64,000 nt of DNA from a bacterium (GCA_021323635.1 JAJPKQ010000012.1:34277-98276); one strand, 5' to 3'; shown: positions 17,391 to 25,994, counted from the stretch's first letter. Notes: generated from the sequence alone by a model not told the origin. Translations and numbers: made by a program.

Positions 17391-17795
17391 TCACGCGCTG
17401 CTGAGCACCGCTGTGCAGTGCGGGCAGCGCCTTGCCGCTGCGGGGATGGCGCTCGTGCACTCGGGGCATTCCTTGGTGTCGGGATCCTCCTTGGCGCGAC
17501 GCGCGATCAGCGCGTTGATCGGCGCCACGACGAGGAAGAAGACCGCCGCGGCGATCGCGATGAACGTGATCAGGGCGTTGATGAAGTCGCCGTACAGGAA
17601 GTGGCTGCCGTGAACTGTGAAGGTCAGGGCCTCAAAGCTCGGCTTGCCGATGATCGCCGCGATCAGCGGCGTGAGAAAATCGGCAACCAGCGCCTTGACG
17701 AGCGCGGCGAACGCCGTGCCGACCACGACCGCGACGGCCAGATCGACGACGTTTCCCCGCAGCAGGAATCGCTTGAACTCAGAGATCAGCTTCAT
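17391..17795 (-). CDS. mscL: Large-conductance mechanosensitive channel with C-terminal zinc ribbon
   Basis: A 134-aa MscL. The N-terminal helix and pore helix read EFKRFLLRGNVVDLAVAVVVG, with the second membrane helix at about 75-98. It opens when the membrane is stretched and releases solutes on hypo-osmotic shock. Unusually, the C-terminal cytoplasmic bundle is replaced or extended by a CPEC...CPHC zinc ribbon (about 109-129). An SD (AAAGGGAG) precedes the ATG at 17795. It is convergent with the sulfur-carrier gene. Confidence 0.93.
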   Translation of the reverse strand: MKLISEFKRFLLRGNVVDLAVAVVVGTAFAALVKALVADFLTPLIAAIIGKPSFEALTFTVHGSHFLYGDFINALITFIAIAAAVFFLVVAPINALIARRAKEDPDTKECPECTSAIPAAARRCPHCTAVLSSA

Positions 17796-17912
17796 TGCCC
17801 GTGCTCCCTTTCTGTGCGCGTTGACGGCATGCGGGCCTACCGCATGGCGCAGGCCAGTCTACGCCCGAGCACGGCGGCCGGCGGGGAGGCCGCGGTGATC
17901 GGCGCCGGCCGG

Positions 17913-18557
17913 TCAGCCCTGCGCGCGCAGGTAGCCCTCGATCAGCGCCCTCAGCTCCTGGAGCGCGCGCTTGCGCTCCGCGCTGGAGAGGGCACGGGTG
18001 CTGTAGACGAGCCCGCGGCAGGCAAGCTCGATCGTTGCGGCAAGCTCGCTTGGGTCACCCGGGCGGATCGAGCCCTCCTGCTGCCCGCGCGCGATCTCTG
18101 ACGCCAGCTGCTCGCGCGCGATCTCCTGGAAGTGCCCGGTGCGTGCGGTGGTGTATGGCAGCAGCAGCTCGGGCTCGAGCTCGAGCAGCCGCAGCAGCAG
18201 TGGATCCTCGCTCAGCAGCTCGACCGTTCGCACGACCAGCGTCACAGCACGCTGCAGGCTGTCGGGCGCCTGCTGCGCCTCGTTGCCTGCGCCCATCAGC
18301 AGGCCCGTGAACTGGCGCGTCATCAGCGCCCTGATCAGCCCCTTGCCGTCGCGGTAGCGGCGGTAGACGGTCATTCTGCTGAGCCCGGCGCGCTTTGCGA
18401 CCTCGGAGACGGTCGCCTTGCTGAGGCCGAAGTCGAGGATCGTGGCGTAGGTTGCGTCAAGCAGCGGGTCGCCGGGGCCGCCGCCGGGCTGCGCGGGCTC
18501 TGGCGCTGCGCGCTGTAGCGGCTGACCCGCTTCGGTGGCGCTGATATTAAGTGACAT
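17913..18557 (-). CDS. TetR-family regulator (divergent to AGPS-like/glpD)
   Basis: A 214-aa regulator with an N-terminal helix-turn-helix (TVSEVAKRAGLSRMTVYRRY) at about 48-67 and a helical ligand-binding domain. The ATG at 18557 is preferred; an upstream in-frame start at 18593 would leave only 4 nt to the divergent gene. The 40-nt divergent interval holds an imperfect dyad, GACAT(N9)ATGTG, which may be its operator. It probably controls the divergent oxidase-glpD unit and itself. Ligand unknown. Confidence 0.85.
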   Translation of the reverse strand: MSLNISATEAGQPLQRAAPEPAQPGGGPGDPLLDATYATILDFGLSKATVSEVAKRAGLSRMTVYRRYRDGKGLIRALMTRQFTGLLMGAGNEAQQAPDSLQRAVTLVVRTVELLSEDPLLLRLLELEPELLLPYTTARTGHFQEIAREQLASEIARGQQEGSIRPGDPSELAATIELACRGLVYSTRALSSAERKRALQELRALIEGYLRAQG

Positions 18558-18597
18558 TGTTTGTTGATGTGTATCGGATAGTGGTAGCCTCAAAGCT

Positions 18598-20211
18598 GTG
18601 CAGCGGCTCGCCGCAGACGCCGATCGCCTCCCGCCCTACCGCTGGGGAGCGCTCGAGGATGCAATCACATTGCCGCAGGCGACATTAGCGCTTCTGCGCC
18701 GCCTTCTGGGCCGCGGAGAGCGCCTGCCGCCGCCGCTCCCCGTCGCTGCGGCTGCGATCTCGGAGGAGGCGCTTGCCGGGGGGGCGCTCGAGGCGCTGCG
18801 CGCCGCGCTCGGCAAGGAGGGAGTCGACTGCGACCCTGCCAGCCGTCTTGCGCACGCACGCGGCATGTCAAGCGAGGATCTGCTGCTCGCGCGCTATGGC
18901 GCTGCGGTAGATGCTCCCGACGCGGTGCTTGCGCCGCGCAGCCACGAGCAGGTGCTGAGCGTGCTCTCGCTCTGCGCGCAGGAGCGCATCGCGGTTGTCC
19001 CCAGCGGCGGGCGCACCTCGGTGGTGGGCGCTCTGGCGGCGAGGAGGGCGGGCTTCAGCGGCCTGATCGCGCTTGACCTGCGCGCGATGGACGCGCTGCT
19101 CCAGATCGATGAGCAAAGCGCCAGCGCGACCTTCGAGCCTGGCGTGGTCGGTGCCGCCGCGGAGGCGGCGCTGGGGAGGCGCGGCTACACGCTCGGGCAC
19201 TTCCCGCAGTCTCTTGCGCGCGCGACGATCGGCGGCTTCGCGGCGACGCGCTCAGCAGGCCAGGCCTCGACCGGCTACGGCCGCTTCGATCAGAACGTGC
19301 TTTCGCTGCGCATCGCCACGCCGCGCGGGGAGCTTGCGATCGGCCGTGCCCCGCGCTCCTCCGCAGGCCCCGACCTGCGCGAGCTCTTCCTGGGCTCGGA
19401 AGGCGCGCTCGGCGTGATCACCGCGGTGCGGCTGGGGGTGCGCCGCGCCCCAGCGCAGGAGCGCTACGAGGGCTACCTGCTGCCGGACTTCGACACCGGG
19501 CTTGAGCTCGCGCGCGAGCTCTCCCAGAGCGGCGCGCCGCCGATGCTGGTGCGCGTGTCCGATCAGCTCGAGACGCTTGCCGGCAGCGGACCGCTGCCGG
19601 GCACGGAGGTGCATGGTGGGGGCGGGTCGCTTGCGATCATCGGCCATGCTGGCGACCGGGCGCAGGTGCGCGCGGGCGCGGCGGCGGCCGCGAAGCTGAC
19701 GCAGACCCTGGGCGGGCGCGCGCTGCCGGGGGCGGGCGAGCGCTGGCGGGCCGAGCGCTACATGGCGCCGCACCTGCGCGATGCGCTCCTTGACGCCGGC
19801 TACTTTGCCGAGACGCTCGAGACCGCCGCCTTCTGGTCGGATCTGGCGGGGCCCGAGGGCCTCTACGAGCGTGTGCGCAGCGCGCTCGTAGAGGCGCTCA
19901 CGCAGGGGGGCGCCCGCGCGCTGGTCATGTGCCACGTCTCGCATCTGTACCCGGCGGGCGCCTCCCTCTACTTCACAGCCATCTGCAGGGTGGAGGAGGG
20001 GACGCTGCAGCGCTGGCAGGCCGCCAGGCGGGCCGCGGGCGCAGCGATCGCTGCGGTAGGCGGGACGATCAGCCACCACCACGGCATCGGCACCTACCAT
20101 CGCGCCGCTCTCGCGGATGAGATCGGCCCCCTTGGCGTGCAGCTGCTGCGGGCGATGAAGTCTTCGCTTGACCCGCAGGGCATCATGAGCCCGGGGGTCC
20201 TGATCCCTTGA
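18598..20211 (+). CDS. FAD-linked oxidase of the alkyl-DHAP synthase (AGPS) type
   Basis: A 537-aa flavoprotein with a PCMH-type FAD domain (IAVVPSGGRTSVVGAL around 131-146 and TIGGFAATRSAGQ near 205-217) and a C-terminal cap. The active-site triad His493-His495 lies in HHHGIGTYHR, matching the HHH motif of alkylglycerone-phosphate synthase, which swaps an acyl for an alkyl chain on acyl-DHAP to start ether-lipid synthesis. Related bacterial proteins may be plain FAD oxidases, so the exact reaction is uncertain. The GTG start has a TAGCCT box 7 nt upstream, suggesting leaderless initiation. Its stop overlaps the TTG of glpD. Confidence 0.85.
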   Translation: MQRLAADADRLPPYRWGALEDAITLPQATLALLRRLLGRGERLPPPLPVAAAAISEEALAGGALEALRAALGKEGVDCDPASRLAHARGMSSEDLLLARYGAAVDAPDAVLAPRSHEQVLSVLSLCAQERIAVVPSGGRTSVVGALAARRAGFSGLIALDLRAMDALLQIDEQSASATFEPGVVGAAAEAALGRRGYTLGHFPQSLARATIGGFAATRSAGQASTGYGRFDQNVLSLRIATPRGELAIGRAPRSSAGPDLRELFLGSEGALGVITAVRLGVRRAPAQERYEGYLLPDFDTGLELARELSQSGAPPMLVRVSDQLETLAGSGPLPGTEVHGGGGSLAIIGHAGDRAQVRAGAAAAAKLTQTLGGRALPGAGERWRAERYMAPHLRDALLDAGYFAETLETAAFWSDLAGPEGLYERVRSALVEALTQGGARALVMCHVSHLYPAGASLYFTAICRVEEGTLQRWQAARRAAGAAIAAVGGTISHHHGIGTYHRAALADEIGPLGVQLLRAMKSSLDPQGIMSPGVLIP

Positions 20212-21938
20212 GCGGCCGGCTGCGGCGTATCGGCGGCGGCGCGTCGGCCGTTGTCGCTGCGCGCGCGCCCGCCGGTGAGGCGACCTTTCTGAACGCGGCG
20301 CGACGGGAGCGCGAGCTTGCCGAGCTTGCAGCAGGGGGCGCTGTGGACGTGCTGGTGGTCGGCGGTGGGGCGAGCGGCGTCGGCGTTGCGCTCGATGCGG
20401 CCACGCGCGGGCTCTCCGTCGCGCTCGTGGAGCGTGGCGACCTTGCCGCGGGTACCAGCGGCGCAAGCTCGAAGCTGATCCACGGCGGGTTGCGCTACCT
20501 CGCCCAGGGCGACCTGGCGGTCGCTGCGGAGTGCGCGCGCGAGCGCGCCCTGCTGATGAGCGTCATCGCGCCGCACCTGCTCGAGCCGCTGCCCCAGGTG
20601 CTGCCGCTGCTGAAGGGCTCCTCCAAGGCCGGCGCAGCCGCGCTTGCGCTCGGCCTGCGGATCGGCGACCTGCTGCGGATCTGGGCGCGCACCAGCGGAC
20701 GGCTGCTGCCCGCCGCGCGACGCATCGCGCCGCTCCAGGCGCAAGCGCTCATTCCCGCCCTCGCGATCGGGCGCCTGCGCGGCGCGCTGCTCTCCTACGA
20801 CGCCCGCCTGCTCGACGACGCGCGGCTCGTGGTGGCGATCGCCCGCACCGCCGCCGCATACGGGGCGCGCATCCTGACCTACTGCTCAGCTGAGCGCCTC
20901 ACCGGCTCCGGCGCGCTGGTGCGCGAGCGCATCAGCGGCGATCTGCTGCAGCTGCGCGCGGCCCACGTCGTGAACGCGACCGGCGTGTGGGCGAGCGCGC
21001 TTGCTGCCACCGCGCCGCTGTGCCCCTCCAAGGGCTCTCACCTGCTGGTCGATGCGGGCGCGCTGGGCCACCCGCGCGCGATGCTGACCGTGCCTGCCGC
21101 CGAGCACTTCGGGCGCGTCGTCTTCGCGGTGCCGCGCCCGGAGGGGCCGCTGCTGCTGGGCACGACCGATCAGCCCTACAGCGGCTCCCTCGACCATGTG
21201 CCCGTCGAGCGCGCCGAGGAGGACTACCTGATCGAGACGATCTCGCAGGCGCTTGCGCGGCCCCTGGAGCGCTCGGCGCTGCGCGGCCGCTACGCCGGCC
21301 TGCGGCCGCTGCTGGACTCCGGCGCGGCCGAGAGCGCTGACATCTCCCGCCGCCACAGGCTGCTCGAGGACCCCGCAACCGGCGCGCTGTCGGTGCTGGG
21401 CGGCAAGCTGACCACCTACAGGCGGATGGCCGAGGAGGCGCTCGATGTGATCTGCGGACGCCCAGGCGTGGCGGCGGTGCCCTCGCGCACCGCACGCATC
21501 CCGCTGGTCGGCGCGATGCAGCCGGGCAGCGGCGCTCACCCTGCCGTGGTGGGTCAGCGCGCGCCGGGGAGCGCTCTTGAGGATCAGGGTGCCGCCGCGG
21601 CACGACGCCTGCTTGAGCGCTACGGCTCTGAGGCGGAGGAGATCGCGGCGCTCGCGCAGGGCCGCGCGCAGCTGCTGCGCCCGCTTGCGCCAGGCATCCC
21701 AATCATGGCGGTGGAGCTGATTGCCTCGCTCCAGCGCGAGGGCGCCCTGTGCGCGGAGGATGTGCTTGCGCGGCGCACGCGCGCGGGGCTGATCGACGGC
21801 TGGCGGGAGCCCGTTGAGGCAGCCCTTGCGCAGCTTGCGCCGGGTCTGCCTGCGCGCATCGGCGAGCCCGGCCGGCCGGCATCTGCGGCGGTTGCGGCGG
21901 GCGCAGAGGAGGATGCCGGCGCGGGCGAGAGCGGCTGA
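20208..21938 (+). CDS. glpD: FAD-dependent glycerol-3-phosphate dehydrogenase
   Basis: A 576-aa membrane-associated enzyme that oxidises glycerol 3-phosphate to DHAP and feeds electrons to quinone. The dinucleotide fold VVGGGASGVG is at 50-59 with ERGDLAAGTSGASSKLIHGG after it, and LGGKLTTYR is the family C-terminal FAD signature. The TTG start overlaps the previous stop by 4 nt, so it is coupled to the AGPS-like gene; together they could handle DHAP for ether-lipid or glycerol metabolism. The first 45 residues are an unconserved extension, so a later start is possible. Confidence 0.92.
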   Translation: MSGRLRRIGGGASAVVAARAPAGEATFLNAARRERELAELAAGGAVDVLVVGGGASGVGVALDAATRGLSVALVERGDLAAGTSGASSKLIHGGLRYLAQGDLAVAAECARERALLMSVIAPHLLEPLPQVLPLLKGSSKAGAAALALGLRIGDLLRIWARTSGRLLPAARRIAPLQAQALIPALAIGRLRGALLSYDARLLDDARLVVAIARTAAAYGARILTYCSAERLTGSGALVRERISGDLLQLRAAHVVNATGVWASALAATAPLCPSKGSHLLVDAGALGHPRAMLTVPAAEHFGRVVFAVPRPEGPLLLGTTDQPYSGSLDHVPVERAEEDYLIETISQALARPLERSALRGRYAGLRPLLDSGAAESADISRRHRLLEDPATGALSVLGGKLTTYRRMAEEALDVICGRPGVAAVPSRTARIPLVGAMQPGSGAHPAVVGQRAPGSALEDQGAAAARRLLERYGSEAEEIAALAQGRAQLLRPLAPGIPIMAVELIASLQREGALCAEDVLARRTRAGLIDGWREPVEAALAQLAPGLPARIGEPGRPASAAVAAGAEEDAGAGESG

Positions 21939-21969
21939 GCGCGACTAACGCACAATAGACGACAGCGAC

Positions 21970-21975
21970 TATAAT
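21970..21975 (+). promoter_or_regulatory. Consensus -10 box of a leaderless thioredoxin mRNA
   Basis: TATAAT lies 6 nt upstream of the ATG at 21982, so transcription should begin at or within a base of the start codon. No SD is present. This is the clearest case of a pattern seen at many genes here. Confidence 0.65.
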
Positions 21976-21981
21976 GGCGCC

Positions 21982-22719
21982 ATGAGCGTGATCGACGTCA
22001 GCGAAGCCACCTTCGAGCGCGAGGTGATCGAGCGCTCCGCGAGCCAGCCGGTCGTCGTCGACTTCTGGGCGCAGTGGTGCGGGCCCTGCCGCGCGCTTGG
22101 CCCGCTGCTTGAGCGCGCCGCGGCCGAGCGCGAGGGCAAGGTCACGCTTGCGAAGCTTGAAACGGATGCCAACCCGGCGCTTGCCCAGGCCTTCGGCATC
22201 CGCGGCATTCCCGCGGTGAAGGCCTTCAAGGACGGGCGCGTGGTCAGCGAGTTCGTCGGCGCGCAGGGGCGGGAGGCGGTCGAGCGCTTCTTCGATGCGC
22301 TCGTACCCTCCGAGGCCGATCAGCTCGTGGCGAGCGGCAGCGAGGAGGACCTGCGCCGTGCGCTCGAGCTTCAGCCTGGGCGCGCGGACGCGGCGCTCCA
22401 GCTGGCACGGATGCTGATCGCGCGGGGCGAGCGCGAGGCGGCGTCCCAGCTGCTGGAGCCCGTCAGCGGCAGCTTCCAGGCCGACGGCCTGGCGGCGCGC
22501 CTGCAGCTGGAAGCCGATGGCGAGCTTGCTGAGGCCTTTGCCGCGCTGGATGCCGGCGAGCTCGAGCAGGGGCTCGAGCAGCTGCTGGCGGCGCTCCCGA
22601 GCGCGGATGGACGGCGCGACCAGATTCGCCGTGTGATCGTGGGGGAGCTTGACGCGCTTGGCCCCGAGCATCCGCTGGCCCAGAGCACGCGCCGGCGGCT
22701 GGCCGCAGCGCTCTACTGA
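21982..22719 (+). CDS. Thioredoxin-TPR protein (YbbN/CnoX-like)
   Basis: A 245-aa cytoplasmic protein. Residues 1-110 are a thioredoxin domain with an intact WCGPC site (Cys33, Cys36) and the cis-proline IRGIPAV. Residues 115-245 form alpha-helical TPR-like repeats. The layout matches YbbN/CnoX, which binds unfolded proteins under oxidative stress and passes them to DnaK/GroEL; unlike E. coli CnoX it keeps the full CxxC, so it may also reduce disulfides. It converges with the TetR gene at 22731. Confidence 0.9.
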   Translation: MSVIDVSEATFEREVIERSASQPVVVDFWAQWCGPCRALGPLLERAAAEREGKVTLAKLETDANPALAQAFGIRGIPAVKAFKDGRVVSEFVGAQGREAVERFFDALVPSEADQLVASGSEEDLRRALELQPGRADAALQLARMLIARGEREAASQLLEPVSGSFQADGLAARLQLEADGELAEAFAALDAGELEQGLEQLLAALPSADGRRDQIRRVIVGELDALGPEHPLAQSTRRRLAAALY

Positions 22720-22730
22720 GCGTGGCCACC

Positions 22731-23306
22731 TCAGAGCGCCACAAGGGCGCGCAGCGCATCGTCGATCGCGCGCGCCAGCAGCTCCGCATCGCAGGGCAGG
22801 CCGGTGAGCAGCGTGCGCATCCAGATCGGCCCGGCGATCAGCTCGATCAGACGCCAGGGCTCGGTCTCCTGGGGCAGCTCGCCGCGCGCCACAGCGCGCG
22901 CGATGATCGTCTCCACGACGCCGAAGCGCTCCTGCCAGTAGCGGTGGCGCAGCTCCTCCAGCGCCGGCTCGGAGGTGGCCAGAAGCGAGCGCACCACCGC
23001 CACCACGCGCCCGTCTGAGAGCAGCTGTATCAACGCGCCAAAATACGCTGCGAGGTCCGCGCGCAGCGCGCCCAGGTCCGGCGCGGGCATGCGCGCCCGC
23101 GTGATCTCGATCGCCGTCTCAAGCAGCAGCGCTGAGATGTCCGGCCAGCGCCGGTAGATGGTGGTGTGGTGCACCTGCGCGCGGCGCGCGATCGCCGTCA
23201 CCGAGAGCCCCTCGAGGCCGTGTGCGAGCACCTCCTCGGCGGTGGCGGAGAGCACGGCGCGCCGCACCCGCTCGCTGCGACCGCCCGGTCGGCGCGAGGC
23301 GCTCAA
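22731..23306 (-). CDS. TetR-family regulator, last gene of the MBL-FAH operon
   Basis: A 191-aa regulator with the HTH VTAIARRAQVHHTTIYRRW at about 37-55 and a TetR C-terminal ligand domain. Its ATG overlaps the FAH-family stop by 4 nt, so it is co-translated with the two enzymes it follows and would be an autoregulatory repressor. The likely operator is the perfect palindrome at 25380-25393 upstream of the operon. Confidence 0.88.
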   Translation of the reverse strand: MSASRRPGGRSERVRRAVLSATAEEVLAHGLEGLSVTAIARRAQVHHTTIYRRWPDISALLLETAIEITRARMPAPDLGALRADLAAYFGALIQLLSDGRVVAVVRSLLATSEPALEELRHRYWQERFGVVETIIARAVARGELPQETEPWRLIELIAGPIWMRTLLTGLPCDAELLARAIDDALRALVAL

Positions 23307-24322
23307 GCGGGCTCGCCGATGCGGTTGCGCAGCGTCCCGACGCCCTCGATCGTGAGCTCGAGCAGGTCGCCGGGCGCAAGCCAGCGACCGATCTCAAGCG
23401 AGCAGCCGTCGTGCAGCGTTCCGGAGCAGAGCAGCTCGCCAGCGTGCACGCTCTCGCCGCGCGAGGCGAAGGCGAGCATCTCCTCGAAGCTCCAGCGCTG
23501 GTCTGAGGTGTCGGTCTCACTCCAGCGCTCGCCGTTGACGCGGACCTCGGCGCGCAGGCTGCGCGCACGGTCGATGATCTGATCGGCGCTCACCACCTCG
23601 GCGCTGATCGTGCTGGCAAAGGTCTTGGTCTTGGCGAGCGGGCCGAAGATGCCGTGGCGGACCTCCTGCCACTGGGTGTCGCGCGCGCTGAGGTCGTTGA
23701 CGACCAGGAAGCCGCCGATCGCCGCGCGTGCCTGCGCGGGGGTGGCGTCGCGCACGCTTGCCACAACGATCGCTCCCAGCTCGATCTCGAAGTCGAGCGC
23801 GCGGGTGTACGCGGGCCAGGGCGCCTGCGCGCCGTCGGGCAGGACGGTGAGGGCGTTGCCGATGTAGTAGGAGGGCTGCTCGTAGAAGAGGCGGCGGGGG
23901 CGGAAGGGCGGGAAGGGTCGGCGCAGGAGGCGCTCGTAGGCTGCGATAAGGGGCATCGCTCTGGGCATGTTGCGCGCAACATGGCCGCGCGCGCTCTGGA
24001 CCCAGTGGCGCTCGGAGCTTGCAAAGGCGCGCAGCAGCAGCGGCTGGAAGGGGAGCAGGGGCGCCTCCCTGCACTCGATCGTGACTCCGCGCCGGCGGGT
24101 CGCCTCGCAGAGCCCCTCAAGCTGCGCGCGCACCGTCTCGCCACCCGCCAGCAGCGCGATCAGGTCCTCGGCGGGAGGCTGCACGCCGAGCGAGGGCGCG
24201 ATGTCGAGCTCCTCGCCGATCGCCGCGAGGGCCTGGGCGATCGGCACCCAGCGCTCGGCGATCGGATCGCGGATCGCAAGCGCGCTTGCGCCGTCTGCAA
24301 GCAGCACCCGCCGCAGCCTCAT
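23303..24322 (-). CDS. Fumarylacetoacetate hydrolase family protein
   Basis: A 339-aa FAH-fold enzyme. The metal-binding segment LDFEIELGAIV (about 175-185) and VVNDLSARDTQWQE (about 206-219) are the FAH core; SGTLHDG and LLELTIEGVGTLRN complete the C-terminal half. Members hydrolyse or hydrate diketo acids in aromatic or sugar-acid catabolism. The N-terminal 90 residues are variable. It is coupled by 4-nt overlaps with both neighbours, pointing to a catabolic or detoxifying pathway with the MBL enzyme. Confidence 0.9.
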   Translation of the reverse strand: MRLRRVLLADGASALAIRDPIAERWVPIAQALAAIGEELDIAPSLGVQPPAEDLIALLAGGETVRAQLEGLCEATRRRGVTIECREAPLLPFQPLLLRAFASSERHWVQSARGHVARNMPRAMPLIAAYERLLRRPFPPFRPRRLFYEQPSYYIGNALTVLPDGAQAPWPAYTRALDFEIELGAIVVASVRDATPAQARAAIGGFLVVNDLSARDTQWQEVRHGIFGPLAKTKTFASTISAEVVSADQIIDRARSLRAEVRVNGERWSETDTSDQRWSFEEMLAFASRGESVHAGELLCSGTLHDGCSLEIGRWLAPGDLLELTIEGVGTLRNRIGEPA

Positions 24323-25359
24323 CGATCGCCGCCGATCCGCTTGCTGAGCATCGCCACCTGGCGGAAGAGGCGGGCGCGCACCGCCGGGGTGACGCGCAGC
24401 GGCGGCTTGCCGTCAAGCTCGCGCATGAGCGCCGTGACCGTGATCAAGAGCCGCTCCGGGCATTCCCAGCTGCGCCACTCCTCAAAGCCCTCAGAGCGGA
24501 TCAGCGACTCGCTGATCGAGAGCGCGTCTGTGCCTCCTTTGGCCTCTGTGGCAACACCGGCACGCAGCCAGCTCCAGAAGCGCTGCATCGACTCGACCGC
24601 TGCTCGGTCGCCGACATCGCCATGGCCCGGCACGTAGATCTCGGCGTCAAGCGCGAGCATGCGCTCAAGCGCGCGCACCCAGCCGCTCGAGGGGCCGTGC
24701 CACATGACCGGGATGGCGCCGACGAAGAGCAGGTCCGCGGCAAAGACGACGCCGACGTCCGCTACGTGGACGATCGTGTCGCCGGCGGTGTGGGCCGGGC
24801 CGAGCATCAGCAGCGTGCAGGCGCGCCCGCCGACATCGATCTCAAGCTCTTGCTGATCGAAGGCATTGTCGGGTGCGCGCAGCGCAACACCGCGGAAGTC
24901 AAAGGGGGCGAGCATCCCGTGCACGAGTCGGCAGAGCCCTCCGATCGACCCGGGCAGCGCTCTGCCTGCCGCCGTCAGACGCGCCAGGCGCGCAAGCTCT
25001 GCGGGCGAGGACTCGCCTTCCATCCCGCTGCGGCTGGCCGCGGCGGTCAGGATCTCGACCTCCGCCGGCAGCGAGCCGTTGCCCCACCAGTGATCGCCGT
25101 CCTGATGCGTGTTGAGCGCCCGTCGCAATGGCGCGCTCGCGAGCACCGGCGCCATCGCCGCCAGCATCTGATCGGCCAGCCGCTGGTCCCAGAGGGTGTC
25201 GATCAGCAGCGACTCGCCTGCGCCTGCAACGAGCCCGGCGTTGGCCTCGCCCCAGGCGCCGTTTGGCTGCAGCCAGGCGAAGGTGCCGGGGGCAAGCTCG
25301 CGCAGACCGCCGGCAAAGCGCGGCGGGCGCCCGGTCAGCGGCAGGATCGCCTCGGCCAT
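24319..25359 (-). CDS. Metallo-beta-lactamase-fold hydrolase with altered zinc motif
   Basis: A 346-aa MBL-fold protein. The main metal motif reads NTHQDGDHWWGN, that is His85, Asp87, Asp89, His90: the second His of HxHxDH is Asp. Later ligands GPAHTAGD, FAADLLF and VPGHGD are present. About 90 C-terminal residues form a helical extension. MBL proteins of this shape hydrolyse esters, sulfates or lactones; the substrate is unknown. The ATG at 25359 has a TAGGCT box 6 nt upstream, so the operon message is probably leaderless. First gene of the MBL-FAH-TetR operon. Confidence 0.88.
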   Translation of the reverse strand: MAEAILPLTGRPPRFAGGLRELAPGTFAWLQPNGAWGEANAGLVAGAGESLLIDTLWDQRLADQMLAAMAPVLASAPLRRALNTHQDGDHWWGNGSLPAEVEILTAAASRSGMEGESSPAELARLARLTAAGRALPGSIGGLCRLVHGMLAPFDFRGVALRAPDNAFDQQELEIDVGGRACTLLMLGPAHTAGDTIVHVADVGVVFAADLLFVGAIPVMWHGPSSGWVRALERMLALDAEIYVPGHGDVGDRAAVESMQRFWSWLRAGVATEAKGGTDALSISESLIRSEGFEEWRSWECPERLLITVTALMRELDGKPPLRVTPAVRARLFRQVAMLSKRIGGDR

Positions 25360-25379
25360 CGCGAGAGCCTAGCACTAAT

Positions 25380-25393
25380 GCACAGTACTGTGC
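25380..25393. promoter_or_regulatory. 14-bp palindromic operator upstream of the MBL-FAH-TetR operon
   Basis: GCACAGTACTGTGC is a perfect palindrome. With transcription starting at about 25359 on the minus strand, it covers -21 to -34, the spacer and -35 zone, where a repressor would block RNA polymerase. The TetR encoded at the end of the operon is the obvious candidate. Confidence 0.7.
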
Positions 25394-25597
25394 GTTTGCG
25401 CCTGATGGCGACGTCGCTGTCGGCTGGATGCCAGCGCGCGCCGCACCGCCAACAGGATCGCGAGCTGGCCCTACTACCTGGCGTGCATTCGGCAGGAGTC
25501 GCAAGCGTTGCCTGTCGCCTCCACGCAGCTGCCGTGGCCCGAGCAGGGCGTCTCGACGGCAAGGCCGCAACCCGCTGTCGATTGCCTTGCGCTCTGG
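25394..25597. other. Gene-poor interval
   Basis: About 200 bases between the MBL operon promoter and the end of the PIN-domain gene. Short open frames exist on both strands but none shows a recognisable domain. It may be eroded accessory DNA. Confidence 0.4.
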
Positions 25598-25987
25598 CTA
25601 GGCACCGGGAGACGCGGTCGCGAGACCCTGCTCGGCGGCAGCGGCGAGCAGCCTGCGATCGTAGGCGAGGAGCTCGTCGGCGCCGATGCGCAGAGCGCTT
25701 GCGAGGTGGATGGCGTCGAGCGTGCGCACCGACGCCGAGGTCAGCCGGCGCGCGCTGGCAAGCAGCTGCGCGCTGACGTCGATCAGCATGCAGGAGGCGA
25801 GCAGAGCGTCAACCTCCGCGGCGACCTCTGCGCTGTCGTTCGCGAGCGCCGTGGCGCGCGAGACCTCTACAGTCGCGATTCGACTGGTCGCCAGCAGATG
25901 TGCGCCGGCCAGGCGCAGCGCCAGCGCTTCGCTCTCGCTCTCTTCGATGATGAGCTTCACGAGCGCGGAGGAGTCCGCGTAGATCAG
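25598..25987 (-). CDS. PIN-domain toxin (VapC-like), non-standard start
   Basis: A PIN-domain RNase of about 129 aa. The first catalytic aspartate lies in LIYADSSALVKLIIEE, the middle acidic residue in EVSRA, and the third in RTLDAIHLASAL, with AYDRR near the end; all parts of the fold are present. However, the only ATG/GTG/TTG codon before the fold is GTG at 25960, which lies after the first catalytic Asp. Initiation must use CTG (25987, or one 18 nt further upstream), or the toxin is truncated and inactive. It begins about 8 nt after the antitoxin stop. It would cleave RNA, often initiator tRNA, unless held by its antitoxin. Confidence 0.8.
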   Translation of the reverse strand: MIYADSSALVKLIIEESESEALALRLAGAHLLATSRIATVEVSRATALANDSAEVAAEVDALLASCMLIDVSAQLLASARRLTSASVRTLDAIHLASALRIGADELLAYDRRLLAAAAEQGLATASPGA

Positions 25988-25994
25988 GCGCGGC

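Noticed and set aside
25394..25597. Possible integrase or small gene in the gap after the MBL promoter
   Set aside because: Short frames on both strands lack any motif or start-site signal.
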